This document shows positions 6,250-11,101 of a stretch of DNA of 11,101 nucleotides, piece after piece. The stretch comes from an uncultured Desulfovibrio sp. (lineage in GTDB: Bacteria > Desulfobacterota > Desulfovibrionia > Desulfovibrionales > Desulfovibrionaceae), in NCBI GenBank assembly GCA_900550745.1, contig URTO01000032.1, positions 1 to 11,101 on the forward strand. The letters run 5' to 3'. Each line of letters starts with the position of its first letter. Positions within the stretch are counted from its first letter, which is position 1. Position numbers and translations under genes: made by a program. A model generated the notes under the pieces. The model made no database searches. It was not told the DNA's origin and saw nothing but the letters and a program-made list of their open reading frames with translations.

Positions 6250-7000
6250 CGTACAGCGCAAGCACCCTGCGCACGTAACTGCGGGTCTCCTCAAACGGAG
6301 GGATGCCGCCGTACTTGTCCACATTGGCGGGCCCGGCATTATACGCCGCCAAAGCCAGCGAAACATTCCCGCCGTACCGATCCAGCATGGATCGGAAATA
6401 GCGTACCCCGCCCTCCACATTTTCATCGGGATTGAACGCATCGCGCACCCCAAGATGCCGCTGCGTGCCGGGCATGAGCTGCATGAGCCCGCTGGCCCCG
6501 GCCGAAGAGACGGCCTTGGCGTCGAATCCCGATTCGGCCTTGATGATCGCCATGATCAGCCGGGGTTCGACCCCATGCCGCCCGGCATGCCGTTCCACAA
6601 GCCGCGCCACGCCGTCCGGCCCCACGGCGCGCATCAGCCGCCCAGTGCTGAACCGCCCGAAAAGCCGGTACCTCCCGTCACCATCCGGCCTGTTCGTCAA
6701 AAAAACGGTTCCGTCCTTCCCCACATGCCGGTAAATGGCCACGGACTCCGCAGGCAACGGCTCCGCCGCTTGAACTGGCCGGGCCTCCGGGCGGGCAGCG
6801 TGGGGCCGCTGGGGAAGCGTTTTTTTGATGGGAGGCCGCACCACGACCTTCAGCTTGGACGATTCGGCGGCCCCAGCGCCTGAGACGCACAAAAGGCAGC
6901 ACCCCAGAACGAGGCCCGCCCGTACGGGGAACCCCAACCATAATGGCCTGAGACATTCACCTTTTCGATGGTTTTCCAAAAAATTCATTTTGAATTTCAT
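6239..7000 (-). CDS. Exported soluble-type lytic transglycosylase with DUF4124-like segment
   Basis: Periplasmic peptidoglycan lytic transglycosylase (SLT/goose-lysozyme fold, GH23 type), 253 aa. Seen: Sec signal, hydrophobic about 28-41 (AGLVLGCCLLCVSGAGA) with probable cleavage before AES (about 44/45); a VLGC sequence inside it resembles a lipobox but a hydrophobic run follows, so lipidation is doubtful. Pro/Arg-rich linker 54-85; DUF4124-like segment 88-116 (IYRHVGKDGTVFLTN); SLT domain about 135-250 with catalytic Glu156 in IIKAESGFDAKA, GLMQLMPGT (171-179) and LAAYNAGPANV (217-227). Start is uncertain: ATG at 7000 and ATG at 6988 both lack a ribosome site; a TTG at 6937 has AGG upstream and would give a compact signal peptide. 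Placement beside pilus genes suggests it opens the wall for pilus assembly, as transglycosylases do in secretion loci; that is inference. Confidence 0.9.
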   Translation of the reverse strand: MKFKMNFLENHRKGECLRPLWLGFPVRAGLVLGCCLLCVSGAGAAESSKLKVVVRPPIKKTLPQRPHAARPEARPVQAAEPLPAESVAIYRHVGKDGTVFLTNRPDGDGRYRLFGRFSTGRLMRAVGPDGVARLVERHAGRHGVEPRLIMAIIKAESGFDAKAVSSAGASGLMQLMPGTQRHLGVRDAFNPDENVEGGVRYFRSMLDRYGGNVSLALAAYNAGPANVDKYGGIPPFEETRSYVRRVLALYATP

Positions 7001-7172
7001 ATAGTTGAAATGCGGCGTTCATTGCAGCAGCGAATGTCTCACAAGGGCCTGGGCCTCTCGTCTTTCGGAACAGCCTGTGTTACCACTATTTCCAACCGTA
7101 ACGAGCCTCCCGTCAAAAGACAAGGAGCGTGTCCCGCACCTGTCCGGCGACGCCAAGGGAAAAGGGCCGCCC
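7001..7172. promoter_or_regulatory. Divergent intergenic region: transglycosylase / pilin operon
   Basis: The 172 bases separate two divergent starts and should carry both promoters. The left end is AT-rich (about 6978-7012) against a GC-rich background, which suits a promoter, but I cannot assign -10 and -35 boxes with confidence. The right end carries AAAGGG (7161-7166), 6 bases before the ATG at 7173, as the ribosome site of the DUF4124 gene. Confidence 0.4.
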
Positions 7173-7718
7173 ATGAAAAAACGCACGCATCTCTCCCTCG
7201 GATGGCTTGCCCTGCTCACACTGGCGTGCGGGGTGGAACCGCTTATCGTGGACGGCACGCCCTCAGGCGGTGCGCCGTTGTCCCGCATGGTGTCCGGCAT
7301 ACGGGAAACGCTGCCCCCAACCCCCTCCCCAGCCAATGCCGCCCCTCAACAGATGTACATCTGGAAAGATGCCTCCGGGGTCACGCACATCAGCGAAACG
7401 CCGCCTTCCAAACCGCCCGCGGGCAAAGTGGAGGAGTACCGGTTCTCGCCGCAGCCTTCAGCCGCACAGCCCGGCCCTGTTGCCCCCCTTGGGAGACCGA
7501 GCCTTGAGCATCAGCCATCCGCCGAACGGGAAAAGGCCGCCGCTGAAGCCCGGAACAGGCTCCGGCAGCAAATCGGACAACTGCAAAAGGAACGGGGGCA
7601 GCTTGAAAAGCAATTATACCGAGCACGAGCCACGGGCGACGGCTACGCGCAGATCCGTTTCCGCACCTTGCTGGAACAGAACCGGGAGGCGCTGGAAAAG
7701 CTCATCCCCCAACAGTGA
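7173..7718 (+). CDS. Exported DUF4124-domain protein with C-terminal coiled coil
   Basis: 181 aa, first gene of the prepilin operon. Seen: basic N-terminus MKKR, hydrophobic 9-19, then a Cys at 19 (LLTLAC), giving either a lipoprotein or an ordinary Sec signal; the -3 residue is Thr, so lipidation is uncertain. Pro/Ala-rich linker about 44-60; DUF4124 62-90 (MYIWKDASGVTHISETPP), a short beta module often found in exported proteins next to envelope and pilus genes; Pro-rich 93-115; highly charged helix about 117-152 (REKAAAEARNRLRQQIGQLQ) likely to form a coiled coil, with another helix 157-180. The start is chosen at 7173 with AAAGGG 6 bases upstream; the open frame extends to 7005 but without signal-like sequence. 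The TGA shares bases with the next GTG start (GTGA), so translation is coupled. Function unknown; a periplasmic scaffold or pilus assembly accessory is plausible from context only. Confidence 0.82.
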   Translation: MKKRTHLSLGWLALLTLACGVEPLIVDGTPSGGAPLSRMVSGIRETLPPTPSPANAAPQQMYIWKDASGVTHISETPPSKPPAGKVEEYRFSPQPSAAQPGPVAPLGRPSLEHQPSAEREKAAAEARNRLRQQIGQLQKERGQLEKQLYRARATGDGYAQIRFRTLLEQNREALEKLIPQQ

Positions 7719-8218
7719 CAGATGCCATGCAGCCACCCTCCCGCAACGGGTTTACCCTGATTGAAATCGTCTCCGTGCTTGTCGTGCTCGGCGTGCTGGC
7801 CTCCCTCGGCGTTTCGGCCTTCCGGGGCCATGACGGGATAACCGCCTGCGCGGAACGGGACAGGCTCCTCTCCCGGCTCGTCCATGCCCGTGCGCAAGGC
7901 ATGGCGATGGGCGGCGGGCAATGCGTCAGCGTAGGGAGAAACAAGGTGGGCTTCTTCATGAAAGGCAGCCCAACCCTGCCCACACTGCTCAAGGACTATA
8001 CGCCTTCCACCCCCATCCAGAGCAGCCCCCCGGCTGCGTTCTGCTTCGACGCGGCGGGGCGCGCCTGCGGCGAAGGCAGCCTTGAAAAGCAAAACGGGAC
8101 GGACATCCTCCATTGCCCTCCCCCACCCCTCACTTCCGCCCCCAACCAAGCATGGGCTTTCGATTTCGGCGGCGGGATCACGCTCACCCTCTTCGCGGAA
8201 ACGGGGTTCGTCCAATGA
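7715..8218 (+). CDS. GspH/FimT/FimU-like minor prepilin
   Basis: 167-aa prepilin with leader MTDAMQPPSRNG cut by PilD at Gly12|Phe13, then FTLIEIVSVLVVLGVLASLG with Glu at mature position 5 (residue 17), as needed for methylation and pilus packing. After the helix (13-60) the body has the GspH/FimT look: small globular beta domain with RLLSRLVHARAQGMAMGG (helix end, 50-67) and a C-terminal strand ITLTLFAETGFV. Cysteines in FCFDAAGRAC and LHC could form disulfides. Start: GTG at 7715 overlaps the previous TGA (GTGA), favouring coupled initiation; ATG at 7727 is a shorter alternative and neither has a clear ribosome site. First of four prepilin-like genes, matching H of H-I-J-K (or FimU of the type IV minor pilins). 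Predicted tip-complex component in the inner membrane and periplasm. Confidence 0.85.
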   Translation: MTDAMQPPSRNGFTLIEIVSVLVVLGVLASLGVSAFRGHDGITACAERDRLLSRLVHARAQGMAMGGGQCVSVGRNKVGFFMKGSPTLPTLLKDYTPSTPIQSSPPAAFCFDAAGRACGEGSLEKQNGTDILHCPPPPLTSAPNQAWAFDFGGGITLTLFAETGFVQ

Positions 8219-8571
8219 ACGCGCGCGGCTTTACCCTCATTGAGGCCATCGTCGCCATTATCCTCATGGCAATCATGGGCTTCATGGCGGCGCAGCCCAT
8301 CGCCACGGCCTTGCGCGGAAGCGCCGAAAGCGCCGGGCAGATCAGGAATCTGACGGAAGCCGCCAGCGTCCTGGAAGAATGCATCGCCTACCTCAACACG
8401 GAAACCATGCAGCAAAAAACCGCGGGGCAACTCGCCGACGATTCAGCCTTCAACACCTTCCTGAAAGACAGGGACGCCTCCGCGGAACTCTGGACACCGC
8501 CCGGCTGCGAATGGGAAAACCTGCTGATCACCGTCAGGCGCGGTTCCGTGGAGCTTTCCCGTGCGTTCTGA
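8215..8571 (+). CDS. GspI/PilV-like minor prepilin
   Basis: 118 aa with a very short leader, MNARG|FTLIEAIVAIILMAIMG, cut after Gly5, Glu at mature position 5 (residue 10). The small size, short body and second position in the operon fit GspI (typically about 120 aa) or PilV. The body has an acidic helix (ASVLEECIAYLN, 61-72) and a short C-terminal sheet ending LLITVRRGSVELSRAF; two cysteines (68 and about 101) could pair. The ATG overlaps the upstream stop as ATGA, so it should be translationally coupled; the open frame upstream of 8215 is only the alternative reading of the previous gene. It overlaps the next gene by 11 bases. Assignment to I rests on size and gene order more than on sequence signature. 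Confidence 0.8.
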   Translation: MNARGFTLIEAIVAIILMAIMGFMAAQPIATALRGSAESAGQIRNLTEAASVLEECIAYLNTETMQQKTAGQLADDSAFNTFLKDRDASAELWTPPGCEWENLLITVRRGSVELSRAF

Positions 8572-9040
8572 TGCCCGCGCCCCGGAACGGGGCTTTACAC
8601 TGCTGGAAACCGTCTGCACGCTGATCATCCTCGGCGTGCTCGGCTCGCTCGTGCTTTCAGGGTTCGGCACGGCCCTCAGCGGATACACACGGGTGCGTGA
8701 GTCCGGGGCATCGTATATGCAGGCTGAGCTGGCCCTCATCCGCCTTTGGAAAGAGCTGGCGGGAGCCGCCGATTTTCCCGAAGCCCCTTTCAAAGACAGC
8801 CCTTCCGTCACATTCACAAGGGCGGACGGCACGCAAACAACCATCAACTGCGAAGAGGCCGGGGGCAAGCTGCTCATTGACGGGCAAGTGCTCCTTTCAG
8901 ACGTAGCCTCATGCCGTTTCACCTCGAACGGGACAGGCCCTTCCTCCATCGGCATCGTGCTGACCCGGCAACTCGCCGGACGGCAAGCCACATGGACGCT
9001 TTCCGTCGCCCCACGCAACACACCCCCCGCCAAAGAGTGA
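8561..9040 (+). CDS. GspJ/PilW-like minor prepilin
   Basis: 159 aa with leader MRSDARAPERG cut at Gly11|Phe12, then FTLLETVCTLIILGVLGSLVLSG with Glu16 at mature position 5. The helix continues to about residue 60 (YMQAELALIRLWKELAGA), followed by a beta-rich body with SVTFTRADGTQTTINCEE and LLIDGQVLLSDVASCRFT, the pattern seen in GspJ/PilW proteins, in which a late segment says how a variable is compared or computed; two Cys (98 and 118 region) may bridge. Length is a little short of typical GspJ (about 190-200). The GTG start at 8561 lies inside the end of the previous gene, with GGAG 7 bases upstream. Its TGA is part of the ribosome site of the next gene. Third position in the H-I-J-K order supports the J/PilW call. 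Confidence 0.8.
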   Translation: MRSDARAPERGFTLLETVCTLIILGVLGSLVLSGFGTALSGYTRVRESGASYMQAELALIRLWKELAGAADFPEAPFKDSPSVTFTRADGTQTTINCEEAGGKLLIDGQVLLSDVASCRFTSNGTGPSSIGIVLTRQLAGRQATWTLSVAPRNTPPAKE

Positions 9041-9042
9041 GG
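9037..9042 (+). promoter_or_regulatory. Ribosome binding site of the large K/PilX-like gene
   Basis: GTGAGG, spanning the stop of the preceding gene, 6 bases before the ATG at 9049. This ties translation of the large tip gene to the J-like gene and fixes its start. Confidence 0.65.
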
Positions 9043-9048
9043 CTCCCC

Positions 9049-11101
9049 ATGCAGACGCCACAACGCGGAAGCGTCCTTTTGACCATCATAGGCGGGATCA
9101 TCATTCTGGCCATGTTCGGCATGGCTGCGGTTTCGCTCATGACCGGCTCCGTCATGGCCGGGCTGGACGCCAAGGAAACGGTGCAAGCCTCTTACCTCGC
9201 CGAATCGGGAAAGGAAATCGTCCGGGTGCAGGCGGCGAAAGCCGATACCGGAGCAAAGCTCATGGCTTTGGCGGATAATGCGCTGGACGGCAAAACCTTT
9301 TCCATCGCGGGCGGGGACATCTCGCTCAAGCTGTTCCCCTCGTGGTTCCGCACCTCAGAGGCGGGGACGCTGCTGACGGGAGGTTCCGGCTGGTATCCTG
9401 AAGCCCCATCCGGGACGCGCGAACTTCTCCTGATCGCCAAGCCGGGTACAGCCAGCAGAGCGGAATACTCTTTCGGAGAGGCTACGGCGCTCACGCCCAA
9501 CGCGGATGCGTACCTCATCGGGCGGGGAACGCCGACGTACCCCACACAGACGCAAACGGCCATTTCCGTCAGCACGGCAACAAACGACTTTGACTACTTT
9601 CCCCAAAACGGCGGGCTGATCGGCGTCGTGGATAAAGGCGGGGCAACGCTCAATCCCGACAGCGCGAAACGGCTTACCTACGAACGCCTGTCCAAATCCG
9701 GTTCCACCTACACGTTCGAGGGCGTCCGCCCCGTCTCAGGCTCTTCTTACCCGGAACTCGGCGAAGGCAAGGAACTCGTCCTTGGGCAATATATCCGCGT
9801 GGTCAGCGAAGCCCAGACCGCCAACGGCGCACGGGCCGCATTGGTATGGCACACGAACGGAAGAAGCTCGCTGCGCCCGGCCAGCGGTTCCGGCGGATCG
9901 GGAAACGGCGGCGTACAGGAAATGCCGGAAACATCAAACCCGCTCCAAAACGAAGACGACGCGGAAGCCATTTTTGGCGGCAACAGGCTCGGACGCCTTG
10001 GGACGGTTCAAGGCCAAAAAGGGCTGTCCGTACAAGGGCATGAAAGAGCCACACCGGATCATTTCCTGAACACCAGAAAAAACCATACAACCTATGACTC
10101 TTGGTTCGCCGGCATCACTGAAGAAGAAACAGCCGAAACGCCAAACAACGACATCCTCATCCAAACATCGATCATGCCGTACCATCATGCCTCGGCAAAC
10201 CTGTTTGCCGGGATTCTGTTCAGAACGCATCTTATTCCAGAACCGGGCGGCGCCGATGGCGACGGTCTGACTTCATACGGCGTTTCCAGCCTCGGCATGG
10301 GGGTCGTCTCCGGAAAGATGACCACAGGGTATATACAGTACCCCACTGCTCCGGGAGCCTATGGCAGCACCGACACGGGCGTAACGCGATCCCCGGTGAA
10401 CCCGGCCCTCCTTCCGGGAGGCTATGGGGCCATATCCCCTTATCAGCCCAATGATTCCATCCACTACCGTCAACCGAACGTCTATATCCCCGATGATCCT
10501 TACGGCGCCTATGATTACCTGTACGCAAACGCGGCGGATCGCACGCTGCGCGACGGCATCCTGTTGTGGCATGCCGATGACGGCAAGCCGGAACATGCCC
10601 TCACATGCCTCGCCTACGGCATCCCTGCAGGGGAAATCCTCAAGAAGGACAGTACGACAACCCTTGTCGTCCGCGTGTGGGAACAGGATAACAAGAACTG
10701 CATCCAAGGCTGGATCGCATTCCAAGACAACAACAATGTTATGGAAGAAACATATTGGCCTTTCCTCACGGACACCCAGCCCTCGAACGATCTCCCACAG
10801 GGGCAGCGTCCGGCCTTCCGCCGTGTCATCTGGGGATACGTCAACCCGGCTCTCGCCATAAAGATAGATGACTATACCATTGCAACCTCCCAAGGCATTC
10901 CCGTATCCGGTGTCCATGATCATGCCGGGATATTTTCGGGGGCCTATTCCTCCAACCCTGAAACGCCAGGCGGGCTTGTCTTCCGGCACTTCAAGACCGG
11001 CATTCCCGGAACCGGCGGTTCCGGTACCGACAAACTGCGGCTGAATGATATTCAGTTCCGGGAAATGTGCACAGGTGGCGGCGTACTCTTCATCCGACAT
11101 G
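9049..11101 (+). CDS. Oversized GspK/PilX-like pilus tip protein, 3' end outside the window
   Basis: Open from ATG 9049 to the window edge, 684 complete codons, no stop. Seen: basic start QRG, then one hydrophobic helix 8-31 (SVLLTIIGGIIILAMFG) and ASYLAESGKEIVRVQ (53-67), the RG-[V/S]-x-LL and AEsG pattern of GspK/PilX N-termini. Likely PilD cleavage Gly7|Ser8; mature position 5 is Thr, not Glu, as in GspK, which caps the pseudopilus. Residues 70-275 are beta-rich; a Gly/Ser linker lies at 279-288; acidic 289-310; a Tyr/Pro/Gly-rich tract (428-492) has 11 Tyr in 65 residues; the rest alternates strands (ILLWHADDG, TTLVVRVWEQ, CIQGWIAFQD) like a jelly-roll binding domain, which is inference. 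All visible Cys (520, 551, 674) are in the second half. Normal GspK is about 300-330 aa and PilX about 160-200, so this is at least twice normal. Fourth in the H-I-J-K order. Probably a tip adhesin. Confidence 0.78.
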   Translation, partial: MQTPQRGSVLLTIIGGIIILAMFGMAAVSLMTGSVMAGLDAKETVQASYLAESGKEIVRVQAAKADTGAKLMALADNALDGKTFSIAGGDISLKLFPSWFRTSEAGTLLTGGSGWYPEAPSGTRELLLIAKPGTASRAEYSFGEATALTPNADAYLIGRGTPTYPTQTQTAISVSTATNDFDYFPQNGGLIGVVDKGGATLNPDSAKRLTYERLSKSGSTYTFEGVRPVSGSSYPELGEGKELVLGQYIRVVSEAQTANGARAALVWHTNGRSSLRPASGSGGSGNGGVQEMPETSNPLQNEDDAEAIFGGNRLGRLGTVQGQKGLSVQGHERATPDHFLNTRKNHTTYDSWFAGITEEETAETPNNDILIQTSIMPYHHASANLFAGILFRTHLIPEPGGADGDGLTSYGVSSLGMGVVSGKMTTGYIQYPTAPGAYGSTDTGVTRSPVNPALLPGGYGAISPYQPNDSIHYRQPNVYIPDDPYGAYDYLYANAADRTLRDGILLWHADDGKPEHALTCLAYGIPAGEILKKDSTTTLVVRVWEQDNKNCIQGWIAFQDNNNVMEETYWPFLTDTQPSNDLPQGQRPAFRRVIWGYVNPALAIKIDDYTIATSQGIPVSGVHDHAGIFSGAYSSNPETPGGLVFRHFKTGIPGTGGSGTDKLRLNDIQFREMCTGGGVLFIRH

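Noticed and set aside
5208..6278. Plus-strand 356-codon frame over pilD
   Set aside because: Extremely rich in Arg, Pro and Ala, in a different frame from the clear PilD protein; a high-GC shadow.
6895..6915. Lipobox (VLGC) in the transglycosylase leader
   Set aside because: The Cys is followed by more hydrophobic residues (CLLCVSGAGA) and a good AGA signal-peptidase I site, so an ordinary Sec signal is more likely than a lipoprotein.
10273..11100. Minus-strand open frame of 275 codons under the tip gene
   Set aside because: It lies antisense to the K/PilX-like frame, which has a start, a ribosome site and family features; the antisense product has no recognisable domain and runs to the window edge by chance.

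Overview
The window is GC-rich (roughly 60-65% in most genes) and reads as the chromosome of a Gram-negative proteobacterium. Gene content (type IV pilus machinery beside a manC and potassium-channel pair, DUF4124-type proteins, short overlapping operons, some GTG starts) would fit a Desulfovibrio-like deltaproteobacterium, but that placement is inference from gene content and style, not from a diagnostic sequence. I see no rRNA, tRNA, CRISPR array or insertion sequence.

Left part, all on the minus strand: pilT (4145-5209), then about 1 kb without an intact gene that looks like two small decayed, frameshifted genes (3457-4100), then manC (1748-3154), then a two-TM potassium channel with two RCK domains (51-1745). 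The channel starts 2 bases after manC ends, so the two are almost certainly one transcript. manC makes GDP-mannose for surface polysaccharide.

Middle: pilD, the prepilin peptidase (5437-6249, plus), diverges from pilT across a 227-base intergenic region and converges, with an 11-base overlap, on a periplasmic lytic transglycosylase (6239-7000, minus).

Right part, plus strand: diverging from the transglycosylase is a five-gene, tightly packed operon: an exported DUF4124/coiled-coil protein (7173-7718), then prepilin-like proteins in the order H-I-J-K of type II secretion, or FimU-PilV-PilW-PilX of type IV pili (7715, 8215, 8561 and 9049 starts). The last gene runs off the window after 684 codons and is far larger than normal K/PilX proteins; its second half has lower GC, is rich in Tyr/Pro/Gly and holds all its visible cysteines.

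Taken together, PilD would cleave the prepilins, PilT would power retraction, the transglycosylase could open peptidoglycan for the apparatus, and the H-I-J-K proteins would form a pilus-initiating tip complex whose oversized K subunit probably displays an adhesive or binding domain. The most interesting element is this giant K/PilX-like tip protein; second is the decayed gene pair between pilT and manC.
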